Shown here in pieces: positions 21,103 to 32,200 of a stretch of DNA of 64,000 nucleotides. The translations under genes were made by a program, and so were the position numbers. The notes under the pieces were generated by a model. It worked only from the letters and a program-made list of their open reading frames with translations, searched no databases and was not told the origin of the DNA. Origin of the DNA: Mycobacteriaceae bacterium (GTDB lineage: Bacteria; Actinomycetota; Actinomycetes; Mycobacteriales; Mycobacteriaceae); the NCBI GenBank assembly GCA_029977845.1, contig JAPOKC010000001.1, positions 105,727-169,726 of the forward strand, in the 5' to 3' direction. Every line of letters begins with the position of its first letter. Position 1 is the first letter of the stretch.

Positions 21103-21908
21103 CGATGCTGCCCGGTATCCGGCCGATACCGTCGGGCGTTGCGCAGTGGTGGGTGCTCACCAGAAGGCTGATCGCACCGACGTTGCGTAATGGCGAGGTC
21201 GCCGTCGGGGTTGCCGTCTCGGTGGCGGTGACGGCCGGCCTGTACATACCGCTTAACCGTCTGATGGACACCCCGGATCTGGGGATGAGCAGTTACGCCC
21301 AATACGTCGTGCCACTGATCGTCATGCAGGCCATCGCGTTCGCGTCGATCTCCACAGCGTTCCGGGCGGCCTCGGATTCCGTGCAGGGCATCAACCGGCG
21401 GTTCCAATCTCTGCCCATCCCGGTGCTCACACCGCTGACGGCAAGGATCACCGCCAGTGTCTACCGCTGCGTGATCGGACTGGTCGTGGCATTGGTGTGC
21501 GGCCACATCATCGGCTTCCGCTTCTACCGCGGACCGCTGGACGCCCTGGGTTTCTGTGTGCTGGTACTGCTCACCGGTCTGGCCCTGGCGCTCCTGGGTG
21601 ACACCATCGGCACGAAATCCCGCGATCCCGCGGCCACCGCTCAGTGGCTGCTATTGCCGCAACTGATCTTCGGATTCCTGTCGGTGGGAGTGCAGCCGCT
21701 ACATCGGTTCCCCGAGTGGATCCAACCCATCGTGCGCAATCAGCCTGTCTCGCGCATCGTTGACGCAATGCGCTCTTTGGCCGGCGATTCCGATCCGGGG
21801 GTGGCGGCGGTCAGCTGGTCGGTCATCTGGCCGGCCCTGGTATGGATCGCGGGCATCGTGGCGGTGACGGTGCCGTGGGCGCTGGCGGTCTACCGCCGGA
21901 GGTCCTGA
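21099..21908 (+). CDS. drrB: DrrB-like ABC transporter permease
   Basis: This is an integral-membrane ABC-2 type permease of 269 residues. Several hydrophobic segments are visible, for example around VAVGVAVSVAVTAGLYI, YVVPLIVMQAIAFASI, VIGLVVALVCGHIIGF and LVWIAGIVAVTVPWALAV, and the ABC-2 family stretch FPEWIQPIVRNQPVSRIVDA near the C terminus. The GTG at 21099 overlaps the drrA stop (GTGA); an ATG two codons later is an alternative. It overlaps drrC by one base. By position and family it pairs with the ATPase to form the exporter. Confidence 0.88.
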   Translation: MTMLPGIRPIPSGVAQWWVLTRRLIAPTLRNGEVAVGVAVSVAVTAGLYIPLNRLMDTPDLGMSSYAQYVVPLIVMQAIAFASISTAFRAASDSVQGINRRFQSLPIPVLTPLTARITASVYRCVIGLVVALVCGHIIGFRFYRGPLDALGFCVLVLLTGLALALLGDTIGTKSRDPAATAQWLLLPQLIFGFLSVGVQPLHRFPEWIQPIVRNQPVSRIVDAMRSLAGDSDPGVAAVSWSVIWPALVWIAGIVAVTVPWALAVYRRRS

Positions 21909-22735
21909 TGGCCGTAATCGTCGACGGGCCCCTTCTCAACGTGCCACGACAGGATTCGCGGAATCCCCTGTCCGAGCTGATGTCTGCGACCGGGGTGCTC
22001 ATCTCCCGGTTGCTGGTCCGATCGGCCCGCAACCCGATGACCGTCGTGCACGCTGTCCTGCTCCCGGTCGCCTTCCTGCTCACCCTGAAAGTGGTCTTCG
22101 GTGACTCGATCACCACGGTCACGGGTGAGAACTCGCTCTATCGCAGCGTGCCGCTGGTGGCACTGCTGGCGACGATGTCGGGGTCGACGACCGGCATGGT
22201 GGGTCTGGCCGCAGAACGAAGGGACGGATTCCTCGCCCGGTTGTGGTCGCTGCCGATCCACCGTTCAGCGGGACTCCTGGCGAGGTTGGGCGCCGAAGCG
22301 GTGCGCCTGCTGTTGACCACACTGGTACTCCTCATCGCCGGAATGATTCTCGGCTTCCGCTTCCACGCCGGTCTGGGGAATGCGGTGCTGTGGGTGATGA
22401 TCCCGGTGGTGTTCGGATTGGCGTTCGCGTCACTTGTCACGACCGCCGCCCTGCTCTGGCCCAGGGGCATCATGGTGGAGGCGGTCCAACCGGTCATCAG
22501 TCTCGGTGTCACGTTCTGCAGTGGGTTCGTCCCGGTAGACAAATATCCGGACTGGGTGCAGCCGCTGGTCCGAAACCAGCCGATGTCCCCGGCATCCGAC
22601 GCCATGCGAATGCTCGCCCTCGGAGGTCCGGTGGGTTCCCCGCTGACTGCCACGGTGGTGTGGTGTACGGCCATGTTCGCCGTCTGCCTGGTGCCGATCG
22701 TGTTGGGATACCGCCGCGCGAGCACCAGTCGCTGA
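21908..22735 (+). CDS. drrC: DrrC-like ABC transporter permease
   Basis: This is the second ABC-2 permease, 275 residues from ATG 21908, which shares one base with the drrB stop (TGATG). An upstream in-frame start at 21842 lies inside drrB and is less likely. Hydrophobic segments include AVLLPVAFLLTLKVVF, LVPLVALLATMSGS-like, LLLTTLVLLIAGMILGF and FAVCLVPIVLG, and the family motif YPDWVQPLVRNQPMSPASDA parallels that of DrrB. DrrC (about 276 residues) is the third component of the DIM exporter in M. tuberculosis, so the ABC order and number are the same here. Confidence 0.88.
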   Translation: MAVIVDGPLLNVPRQDSRNPLSELMSATGVLISRLLVRSARNPMTVVHAVLLPVAFLLTLKVVFGDSITTVTGENSLYRSVPLVALLATMSGSTTGMVGLAAERRDGFLARLWSLPIHRSAGLLARLGAEAVRLLLTTLVLLIAGMILGFRFHAGLGNAVLWVMIPVVFGLAFASLVTTAALLWPRGIMVEAVQPVISLGVTFCSGFVPVDKYPDWVQPLVRNQPMSPASDAMRMLALGGPVGSPLTATVVWCTAMFAVCLVPIVLGYRRASTSR

Positions 22736-22773
22736 GAACCCCGCACATCGAGAAGAGTCGAGAAGAAAGGTCC

Positions 22774-24024
22774 ATGGTGTTTGGCGCAACGCCGATCCGT
22801 CAGCTGTCGGTCAGCGAGGAGTTCTACGCGAAGGCGGAGAACTTCATCGGCTTCACCGTCACATTGCGGGGTCAGGTCGACGTCGCGGCGATGTCAGAGG
22901 CGTTCGACACGCTGATGCGGGTACATCCCGCACATGCGGGTCACCTCGAACGCGGCGCGGACGGCAGACATCAGATCATGGTCGACGACTACGAACATCC
23001 CGGCATCTGGCTGGAGAAGCTGGACGACCCGCCCAGCGATCGGCTGCCGAATCAGTCTGAGGCACTGGTCAATCTGCGCCTGCGGATGGGCCAAGACACC
23101 AGCGAGCTGACGCTGTTCACCCACCACGCGCTCGCCGACGCCAACCACCAGTTCGCATTACTGGAGGAGTTGTTCGGCTGGTACACCGACATCGTCACCG
23201 GAGCGGGGATCGGTCAGGTCAAGCCCCAACCGATTCCGGAATCATTGGAGACCGTTCTCTCCGATCGCGGCATCGTCAAACTTCAGCGCTTCGGTCTGGA
23301 GCGCTTCCTGCCGGCGATGTTCGTCTACGAACTTCCGCCCTCGAGGCGAAACGCCGGACGCGTCGGCCCCCAGTCGGTTCGGGTGCCCTCGGCGATCTGC
23401 CGGCTGACCCGCCAGGAAACCCAGGCGCTGATCGACATCTGTGCCGATCGCCGGATCAGCCTGAACTCCTTGGTGGCCGCCGCGATCCTTCTCGCGGAGT
23501 GGACAGTTCGGGAGACGCCGCAGGTTCCCATTCCCTACATCTATCCGGTGGATCTGCGCTTCTTCCTCAATCCGCCGGTCGGCCCGACACAGGCGACGAA
23601 TCCGTTGGGTATGGCGATGTACCTCGCGGAGATCACTGCCAGGACCGATGTGATCGATCTGGCCCGCGACATCGTTGAGGCGTTCCGCACCGATCTCGCC
23701 GAGGGCGTGATCGCGCAGTCGTTCCTGCACTTCGGCGAGCAGTACGAAGGAAATCCGCCCGGCCTGCCCGATGTCGTGATGACGACCGACGCCGGCGAGA
23801 TGCCTCCCGTGCGCACGCCCCCAGGCCTGACGGTCGAGCAATACGATGTGGAGGTTCTGTTCGCATCGACAGCGGCGGGTATCGACATGTATTCGGTGGG
23901 AACCTACGACGGCCAACTGGTTGTCACCTATCACAGCCACGGACCGGAGCGTCAGCGCTACGTCGACAAGATCCACGAGATCCTTGCGGCGATTCCGGCA
24001 AGTCATGGCTGGTCCACGGAGTAG
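22774..24024 (+). CDS. papA5: PapA5-like acyltransferase
   Basis: PapA5 transfers mycocerosic acids from the Mas synthase onto hydroxyls of the phthiocerol chain. This 416-residue protein (PapA5 has 422) resembles it over its length: the N terminus VFGATPIRQLSVSEEFY, the catalytic motif HHALADA with His118 and Asp122, then NSLVAAAILLAEW, IPYIYPVDLRFFLNPPV and VIAQSFLHFGEQYEG. The last residue of the HHxxxDG motif is Ala instead of Gly. The ATG at 22774 follows agaagaaagg, a good ribosome site, 38 bases after drrC. It closes the + strand operon. The next gene is convergent, only 15 bases away. Confidence 0.92.
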   Translation: MVFGATPIRQLSVSEEFYAKAENFIGFTVTLRGQVDVAAMSEAFDTLMRVHPAHAGHLERGADGRHQIMVDDYEHPGIWLEKLDDPPSDRLPNQSEALVNLRLRMGQDTSELTLFTHHALADANHQFALLEELFGWYTDIVTGAGIGQVKPQPIPESLETVLSDRGIVKLQRFGLERFLPAMFVYELPPSRRNAGRVGPQSVRVPSAICRLTRQETQALIDICADRRISLNSLVAAAILLAEWTVRETPQVPIPYIYPVDLRFFLNPPVGPTQATNPLGMAMYLAEITARTDVIDLARDIVEAFRTDLAEGVIAQSFLHFGEQYEGNPPGLPDVVMTTDAGEMPPVRTPPGLTVEQYDVEVLFASTAAGIDMYSVGTYDGQLVVTYHSHGPERQRYVDKIHEILAAIPASHGWSTE

Positions 24025-24039
24025 CGAAGTCTCTGGTCC

Positions 24040-25431
24040 TCAATCGATCTTGGTGAGTAGTTCGTTCAGGATTGCCGGGATTCCGGCGGCCATCGCCTCG
24101 ATGTCCGGAACGAGTTCCGGTGTCGAGATCAACCCGAAGTGCAATCGTCCATTGGCGGTGGTGATCGTCATGTTCAGACCGGCGCCGAGCAGAACGGGGC
24201 CGAAGGGTGTCAGCCCGGTCACGGAAGCCCCCATGAAGTACGTCAAACCCCGCGGGCCGGGGACGTTGGACACGATGACGTTGTACATCGGACGGAAACG
24301 GGTGACGAACCCGTAGACGCGTTTGGCCACGCCCATGGCGGCGCCGCCGAAGATCTCGAACCAGTCCTGCAGGAGCGTCGCACCGATGGCAGCCGATTGT
24401 TCCTTGGCGATGGTGTTGGCTTCGGCGACAGCGATGAGCCGCTGCACCGGATCAGCGATCTGGGTCTGCAATCGGGTGAACATGCCGGATACCTGGTTGC
24501 GAGAATCTCCCTCAATCTGTTCGTGGACCGACGAAGGCACCAGGGCAACAAGGGATCTGGCGGGCAACTCGCCTCTGTCGACGAGGAACTGGCGAACGAC
24601 CCCGGAAGCCAATGCCATCACCACGTCATTGACGGTGACCCCGAAATGGTTCTTGACCCTCTTGACGTCTTCGAGTTCGACCCGGGTGAAGGCGACAGTA
24701 CGCCGAGCGGTGAAGCGGCGGTTAAGCGACGTCCGCGGAGCGGAGAACGGAGCGGCCATGGCGCGGCCCGCCTTCGTCCGCCGGACGATGTCGCGTAATG
24801 CCCTGACGGTGCCCGGCAACACCGTGGTGATGAAACGCTTGGGCCGGGACACGAATCCCGCCAAACCGCTCAATGCCATCTCCAGCTCGCTGCCCTGGGT
24901 CGGCAGTTCGACCAGAGCCGGTGGAGGCGGATCGGGTTCCTCGCTGCACAACTCGGAGAGCAGCTCGGCGTAGGTCACGCCGTCGGCTGCCGCATGGTGC
25001 ATCTTGAGCAGCACGTACAAACGATCCCCACTGAGTGGACCATCGGCGCCCTCGATCACCCACATCTCCCACAGCGGGCCGGTCCGCTCGACCGGCACAC
25101 TGACGAGAGGCCCGCAGACTTCGGCCAATTCCTCCGAACCGCCGGGCTCCCTGGCAGCGATGCGGTGAACGTGGCGGTGGATGTCGAAGTCCGGGTCGGC
25201 AACCCATGCCGGATGGCCGATATCGAAGCGCGCGTCGGACAGCTTCTCCCCAAAGGCCGGGATGCCGCGCATGCGGACCTGCAGCGCCTCGCAGAAGCGC
25301 TCGAAGCTGTAACCGCCGGGAATCGTCGAGGCATCCAGTTCCAGCACGGTGAGCAGCTGCACCGGCTGGTTTGCGGTCTCCAAGTAGAGAAAGCTGGCGT
25401 CGAGGCCGGTGAGCCGTTGTGGACCTCGCAC
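24040..25431 (-). CDS. WS/DGAT-family wax ester synthase / acyl-CoA:diacylglycerol acyltransferase-like protein
   Basis: This family transfers acyl groups from acyl-CoA to long-chain alcohols or diacylglycerol, making wax esters or triacylglycerol at the membrane. The protein has 463 residues, the normal family size. The catalytic motif is MHHAAADG; other family blocks are LTGLDASFLYLET at the N terminus, VNDVVMALASG and NVIVSNVPGP. The start is chosen as GTG 25431 because it begins right before the family N terminus (VRGPQRLTGLD) and a -10-like TAGCAT lies 7 bases upstream, suggesting a leaderless message. It sits between the PapA5-like and Mas-like genes, so an alcohol or hydroxyl acceptor from this pathway is possible, but the substrate is not known. 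Confidence 0.85.
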   Translation of the reverse strand: MRGPQRLTGLDASFLYLETANQPVQLLTVLELDASTIPGGYSFERFCEALQVRMRGIPAFGEKLSDARFDIGHPAWVADPDFDIHRHVHRIAAREPGGSEELAEVCGPLVSVPVERTGPLWEMWVIEGADGPLSGDRLYVLLKMHHAAADGVTYAELLSELCSEEPDPPPPALVELPTQGSELEMALSGLAGFVSRPKRFITTVLPGTVRALRDIVRRTKAGRAMAAPFSAPRTSLNRRFTARRTVAFTRVELEDVKRVKNHFGVTVNDVVMALASGVVRQFLVDRGELPARSLVALVPSSVHEQIEGDSRNQVSGMFTRLQTQIADPVQRLIAVAEANTIAKEQSAAIGATLLQDWFEIFGGAAMGVAKRVYGFVTRFRPMYNVIVSNVPGPRGLTYFMGASVTGLTPFGPVLLGAGLNMTITTANGRLHFGLISTPELVPDIEAMAAGIPAILNELLTKID

Positions 25432-25438
25432 GCCGCGA

Positions 25439-25444
25439 ATGCTA
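25439..25444 (-). promoter_or_regulatory. -10-like hexamer TAGCAT for a leaderless WS/DGAT message
   Basis: On the minus strand TAGCAT fits TANNNT and is 7 bases before the GTG at 25431, with no ribosome site between. It lies in the 54-base divergent gap shared with the SDR gene. Confidence 0.5.
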
Positions 25445-25485
25445 CGTGTGCACCGGCGGTGTTCACAACCTGCTTGGATATCGGC

Positions 25486-26271
25486 ATGGCGACATTGATT
25501 ACCGGTGCGTCGACAGGGATCGGCGCCGAGTTCGCACGGCAGTTCGCCGCTCGCGGTGACGACCTGGTGCTGGTCGCGCGCAGCGTTGACAAGCTGGACG
25601 CGCTGGCGGCACAACTGCGGTCAACCCATCCGGTAGAGGTCACCGTCATCGCGATGGACCTCGCCGAGCCTGACGCCGCGTCGGAACTGTTCGAGCGCAC
25701 GACACGATTGGGCCTGGCGGTCGACGTTCTGGTCAACAACGCCGGCGCGGGAACGCATGCCGACGTCGCCGATGCCGATCCGCAGCGGTTGGAGCGGGAG
25801 GTGGAATTGAACTGCCGAACGGTGGTCGGCACGACTGCCCGTTATCTGCCGCAGATGCGTGCCAGGGGTTTCGGCACGATCATCAACCTGGCATCCACCG
25901 CGGCCTTCCTGGCGCTGCCGAAGATGGCGGTGTACGGCGCCTCGAAGGCGTTCGTCCTGTCGTTCACCGAGGCGCTGTGGCATGAGGAGCGCAAAAACGG
26001 CATCCGTGTGCTTGCGGTCTGTCCGGGGATGACGGCCACCAGCTTCTTCGAGTCGGCCGGCGAATCGGCGGTCGCAGCGGCGTCCCTGTCGGACACCCTG
26101 CACGTCACACGGACTCCGAAACAAGTCGTGGACAGCACCATGCGGGCGCTGTCGGGTCGCAAGTCCAGCGTGGTGGACGGTGCTCTCAACGCGGTGGTGT
26201 GGCGCGGACTGACCCGGCTGGTGCCCACCCGGGCCATGCTCGCGATCTCGGGATACCTGATTGAGGGTTAG
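25486..26271 (+). CDS. Short-chain dehydrogenase/reductase (SDR)
   Basis: A classical SDR of 261 residues. The NAD(P)-binding motif TGASTGIG is at the N terminus, NNAGAG follows near residue 85, and the catalytic Ser and YGASK (Tyr-x-x-x-Lys) are present. The ATG at 25486 gives the family start MATLITGAS; 54 bases separate it from the divergent WS/DGAT gene. Its stop overlaps the stop of the convergent Mas-like gene by two bases (26269-26270 shared). The substrate is unknown. Because the PpsE-like module would leave a ketone and no F420-dependent phthiodiolone reductase is present in the window, reduction of that ketone is a testable guess. Confidence 0.85.
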   Translation: MATLITGASTGIGAEFARQFAARGDDLVLVARSVDKLDALAAQLRSTHPVEVTVIAMDLAEPDAASELFERTTRLGLAVDVLVNNAGAGTHADVADADPQRLEREVELNCRTVVGTTARYLPQMRARGFGTIINLASTAAFLALPKMAVYGASKAFVLSFTEALWHEERKNGIRVLAVCPGMTATSFFESAGESAVAAASLSDTLHVTRTPKQVVDSTMRALSGRKSSVVDGALNAVVWRGLTRLVPTRAMLAISGYLIEG

Positions 26272-29200
26272 CTCAGCTGCTGTTCGGTGAGGACTTCAGT
26301 AAGGTATGCCGCCAGCGCCCGTGCGGTGTTGTGGGTGACGATCGTCTTCGTGGTGACTCGGATACCGGTCTGATTCTCGATGTGTGTGCGCAACTCCAGG
26401 TTGCCCAGTGAGTCGAGTCCGTGATCGGCGAAGGGGCGGTCCGGATCTACTGCCCGACGCAGGATTACGCCGACCTCGTCGGTGACGATCCGGCGTAACC
26501 GGTCCGGCCACTCCTCGGCCGGCATCGTGCGCAACTCGGCGAGCAACGCCGCGTTAGCTGTCTCTTCACTGCCGTCGGCAGCCCGAAACGCCTCGGCGAC
26601 AGGGCTTCTCGCCGCAAGCGCGGCCAGCCACGGCGCGCCGGCGAGCGGAAGATAAGCGGAGTATCCCCGGTCATAGCGCAGTAACGCGCGGAATGCGTGC
26701 GCACCCTCCTGGGGACTGATCATCGCGGTGTCGCCGCGTTGTGCGAGCCCGGCGCCCCGACCGATCTGATCCCATGCGCCCCAGGCGATCGCGTTGGCGG
26801 GCAGTCCCTGGGTCCGGCGCCAAGCGGTGAAGGCGTCCAGCCAGCTGTTCGCCGCGGCATAGGCGCCCTGTCCCGGCGAACCGAACAATGCTGCGACCGA
26901 GGAGAAACTGCAGAACCAGTCCAGCGGCTGTCCGGCGGTGGCGGTGTGCAGATGCCATGCGCCGGACGCCTTTGGCGCCCAGTCGCGGTCGATGAGTTCG
27001 TCGGTGATGTTCTCCAGCGTCGCGTCATCGACGACGGCGGCGGCGTGAAGCACACCCCGCAATGGCAGGCCGGTCGCTGTGGCGGCAGCCACCAGACGGC
27101 CGGCGGTCTGCGGGTCCGCGATATTGCCGCACTCGACCACCACGTCGGCGCCGTTGGCACGCAACCTGTCGATGGTCTTCTGCGACTGCGCATTCGGCTC
27201 CGAACGCGAAGTCAGAATGATCCGGCCGCAGCCGGCCGAGGCCATCGCCGCCGCGAGGAAGAGCCCGAGTCCGCCGACCCCACCGGTGACGATGTAGGAC
27301 CCGTCCGTGCGGAACACCTTGGCCTGGGTCGGCGGCACGGACACGTCGGTCTGGATCTCCCGCGGAATGGTCAGGATCAGCTTTCCGGTGTGCTGAGCTG
27401 CGCTGATCTCCCGGATGGCTGTCGCCGCCTCGGCCAGTGGCCGCGCGACGTGCTCGGGAGTGGGCAACGTTCCGTCGGCGACCAGGCCGTAGACCGTGCT
27501 TAGCAGCTCGCCGATCCTGCTGGGCGCGTTAGCGCTGATCAACAGCAGATCGGCGTAGAAGAACGACAGGTTGCGGCGGAACGGGTAGAGGTCCACGCGG
27601 GTGTGCTCGTAGACGTCCCGTTTGCCGATCTCCACGAACCGGCCGTCGAAGGCCAGCAGATCGAGACCGGCCCACTGCGCCGCACCGGTCAGCGAGTTGA
27701 GCACGATGTCGACACCGTAACCGTCGGTGTCGCGGCGGATCTCGTCGGCGAAGTCCGTTGTCCGGGAGTCGTATACGTACTTGATGCCCATATCGCGCAG
27801 AAGTTTGCGCCGCTCGTCGCTTCCCGCGGTGGCAAAGATCTCCGCTCCGGCGTTGCGCGCGATCGCGATCGCGGCCTGCCCGACGCCGCCGGTTGCGGAA
27901 TGAATCAGGACGCGATCGCCCGATTTGATCCTGGCCAGGTCGTGGAGGCTGTACCACGCGGTGGCGTACGCGGTGGACACCGACGCAGCGGCAACACTGG
28001 TCAGGGAATCCGGCAGCGGTGCGGCAAGCCGGGCGTCGCAGGTGACGAAGGTGCTCCAGCCGACGGTGTCGGCTATGACCCCGACCCGGTCGCCGATCTT
28101 GTGGTCGGTGACATCGGGCCCCACCGCTGTCACCACGCCCGCGAAGTCCACCCCGAGTCCCTTGCGCTGTCCGTCGGCGGCGAAGTACTTGCCGAAGGCC
28201 AGCAACACGTCGGCGAAGTTCACGCTCGAGGCCTCGACGGCCACCTCGATCTGTCCCGCCTGCGGCGGTTGGCGATCGGCCGTGACGAACTCGAGGGTGT
28301 CGAGATCGCCCGGCGTGCGGATGCTCAGGCGCATACCGTCGCGGGTGGGGTCGACCTCGGCAGTCCGGCGCTCCTCGGGCCGCAGCGGGCTGTGTCGCAG
28401 CCGCGCGGTGTACCAGGAACCGTCGCGCCACGCCGTGGAGTCCTCATCGGACCGGCTGAGCAACTCGGCGGCGACGTCAGCCCCGCCGGTGTGCGCGTCG
28501 ATGTCGATCTGGCTCGGCCGCAGTGGCGGGTGTTCGGCGCCGATGACCCGCAGCAGACCGGTGACGCCACCGTGGTCGAGATTGACGGCGTCGCCCGGGG
28601 TGACTGCGAGTGCGCCACGGGTGATCACGTAGAACCGCGGCGGTTCACCATCGGTGTTCGGCAGCTCGCGCGCGACCGCCACCAGAGCGGCGACGAGATT
28701 CCGCCCGCGTTCCGAAGCCTTCTCGTCGGTTGCGCTGTCGGACGGTCCCGCCGTCACGACGACACCCCGCAACCGTGCGCCTGCCAGATCGGCGCCGGAG
28801 AAGCCGTCCACGGTCGTCGTGCGGCAGCCGGCTCCGTGGGCGGACAGCGCATCCGCGAGTTGGGCGGTGAAACCGTCCTGGGCATCGGTCGCGATCAGCA
28901 GCCAATCGCCTGCCCCGGAACCGGTGTCGGCTGCCGGAGGCTCTTGCAGCGTCCACTCGACGGTCAGCAGCCGTTCGGCGAGAACCCGGTCGCGTTCGCC
29001 GGCCTTGGATTCCTGGCTGCCCATCTTGAGTCCGGTGATCTGCAACACCGGTTCGCCGTCGGCGTCGAGGACGTTGAGGTCGGCCTCGATCGCGCTGCCG
29101 TCCGCCTTGACCACCCGCACGAGGCAGTACCGCGCGTCACGGCCGGGCCGGATCTGACGCAGCCTGGCCACGCTCAGCGGCAGCAGCAGACCACCCTCGG

Positions 29201-32200
29201 ATCCACCGATGGCGGCGGTCACCGACTGGAAGCAGGCGTCCAGCAGCGCGGGATGGATCCGGTAGCCGGCCTGCTGCGAGCGAATGTCGCCGGGCAGTGC
29301 GACTTCGGCCAGCAGTGTTTGACCGCCATCGCGGGTGTGCACGGCCACAAGCCCGGCGAACGCCGGGCCGAAGTGGATCCGCCGAGCGGAGAACCACTGA
29401 CGGATCTCCTCGCCGGCGATCCGACTCGGGTGCTCGGTCAGGAGTGCGGTGATGTCCTGGCGTGGGGCGGGGGCGTTCTGGCCCACCGCCAATGTGGCCA
29501 CAGCGCGCCGGACGCGCTCCCCGTCGGTTTCGGTCTGCACGACGAACTCCGCGAGGCCGTTGGCTGTGACGGCCGTCGAAGCGGTGACCTCGATGTGCTC
29601 GTCGAGCAACATCAGTTCCTCGAAACCGACATCGCGGACCTCGCTGCCGCAATCGGCATCTCCGAAGACGAGATCTGCTGCGGCCAGGGCCATTTCGCAA
29701 TAGGCGGCGCCGGGAAAGGCGGCCACGCCATTGACCTTGTGATCGGCGAGCCAGGGCAGCTTCGCGGTGCCGGCATCGTTCTGCCAGATGTGGCGCTCGG
29801 GCTCCTCGGGCAGCCGCACATGCTCACCCAGTAACGGGTGCACTGATGCGGTCGGGCCGCCACGCGCCGCAGAGTCGCCGGAATCGGAGTGCAAGAGGAA
29901 TTGGCGGTGGGTCCATGTCGGAAGCGGTGCGTCCACCAGGCGCCCGGAGGGATACAGGACGGCGAAGTCTACCGCGGCGCCGGCGTTGTGCAGATCGGCG
30001 AGGAAGGTTCGCGCACCATCGGGCAGCGGTTGATCACGTCGCATTCCTGCGACGGCGTGGATCGCGATACCTGCTGCGGCCGCGGTCTGCTCGACCGCTC
30101 GCATCAGCAGCGGGTGCGGTGACGGCTCACCGAACACCCGGAACCCGTCCTCCAGCGCCGCCTGCACCGCGGTCGCGAAGCGAACCGGCTGACGGAGGTT
30201 GTCGACCCAGTACTGGGCGTCGAACGACGGCCGGGTCCGAGGATTCTCCAGTGTGGCCGAGTAGTAGGGCACGTTCGGTTCGGCCGGGGTGAGTTCGGCC
30301 AGTGCGCCGGTGAGGTCGGCGAGGATTGCGTCGACCTGCGGGGAATGCGAGGCGACGTCGACCGCGACCTCGCGGGCCATCACGTCACGGGATTCCCAGT
30401 CCGCGACGAGCTTGCGCACGGTGTCGGTGGCCCCGCCGATGACGGTCGAGTTCGGGGATGCGAACACCGACACCACCACATCGGTGATCCCGCGGGAATC
30501 CAGTTCGTCGCGCACCTGCTGGGCGGGCAACTCGACCGATGCCATCGCGCCGCCGCCGGAAAGCCGGCACATGAGGCGCGACCGGCGGCAGATGACCCGT
30601 ACCCCGTCCGCCGGCGTCAGCGCCCCGGAGACCACGGCCGCGGCGGCTTCACCCATCGAATGGCCGATGACAGCACCCGGGGTGACGCCGTAGGACTGCA
30701 TCGCGGCGGCCAGTGCCACCTGCATGGCGAACAGCGTCGGCTGAACCCGGTCGATACCGGTGACCGTCTCGGGCGCCGACATCGCTTCGGTGACCGAGAA
30801 CCCGGACTCGGCGGCGATCAATGGTTCGAGTTCGGCGACGCGTGCCGCGAAGGCGGGTTCGCGCGCCAGCAGGTCGGCGCCCATCGCCGCCCACTGGGAA
30901 CCCTGTCCGGAGAACACCCACACCGGTCCGCGGTCGTCGTGACCGACCGCCGCGGGATGGGCGACCTCGGTGGTGGCGACCTCCCGCAGGCCCGCGATCA
31001 AATCCGGCAGGCCGGCCGCCATGACTCCTGCGCGCACCGACCGGTGCCCGCGCCGGCGCGCCAGCGTGTACGCCAGATCCGGTGCGGCGAGGTCTTCCCG
31101 GTGCGTTTCCACCCACCCGGCCAGCCGCTCTGCCGTCGCGCGCAACCCCTCGTCGGAGGTGGACGACACCGGGAACAGGAGTGTTCCGGTCGCGCCCCCT
31201 GATGGGACCTCAGAAGACGGCCCAGAGTCCGGCGCCTGCTCGAGCACGGCGTGGACGTTGGTCCCCGACATACCGAACGAGGACACTCCCGCCCGTCGCG
31301 GACCGTCGCCCGCGATCGGCCAAGCCGTGACCTGCGTGGGCACCAGCAGACCCGTCTCGATCGAACTCAGTTCCTCAGGCAGCCGGTTGAAATGCGCCAT
31401 CGCCGGCACCAGTCCCGCCCGCAGACCCAGGATCGCCTTGACGAGTCCGACGGTGCCGGCCGCCGATTCGGTGTGGCCGAGATTGCTTTTGGCCGAACCC
31501 AGCGCGCACCGGCTGCCGTCTGTTCCGTAGACCTTCGCGAGGCTGCCGAACTCCAGCGGATCACCGACCGGCGTACCGGTTCCGTGCGCCTCGACCATGC
31601 CGACGGTGGTTGCGTCGACGGCCGCCACCGCCAACGCGGCGCGGTAGACATCGGCCTGGGCGTCCAGCGAAGGTGTCGTGATCGTCGCCGAGGGCCCGTC
31701 CTGATTGGCGGCGGTTCCGCGGATCACGGCCAGGACGCGGTCCCCGTCGCGCAGTGCGTCGGGCAGTCGCTTGAGCAGAACCACCGCGCAACCATCGGAA
31801 CGCACGAACCCGTCGGCGGCGACGTCGAAGGTGTGGCAGCGGCCGGTCGGCGACAGCATGCCCTGAGCGGACGCCGATGCGCTGACGGCCGGATCGAGCA
31901 GCACCTGGCAACCACCGGCCAGCGCGTAATCGCTCTCACCGTCATCCAGACTCCGGCAGGCCAGATGCACGGCCAGCAGACCCGAGGAACACGAACTGTC
32001 GATCGTCAGCGCCGGGCCGCGTAAACCCAACGCGTAGGCGATGCGCCCCGAGGCCATGCTGTACGGGGTGCAGGTGTAGCCGTACGGGCCGGACATCGCG
32101 CCCGCTTCGGTGGTCACCACCATGTAGTCGTCGTGGCACAGTCCCGCGAAAACTCCGGTGCGCGATCCGGCCAGTTCCGACGGCGCCATCCCGGCATGCT

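Noticed and set aside
27603..29834. A 743-codon open frame on the + strand inside the Mas-like gene
   Set aside because: Same reason: antisense to an intact PKS with ordered DH, ER and KR domains, no recognisable protein motif.
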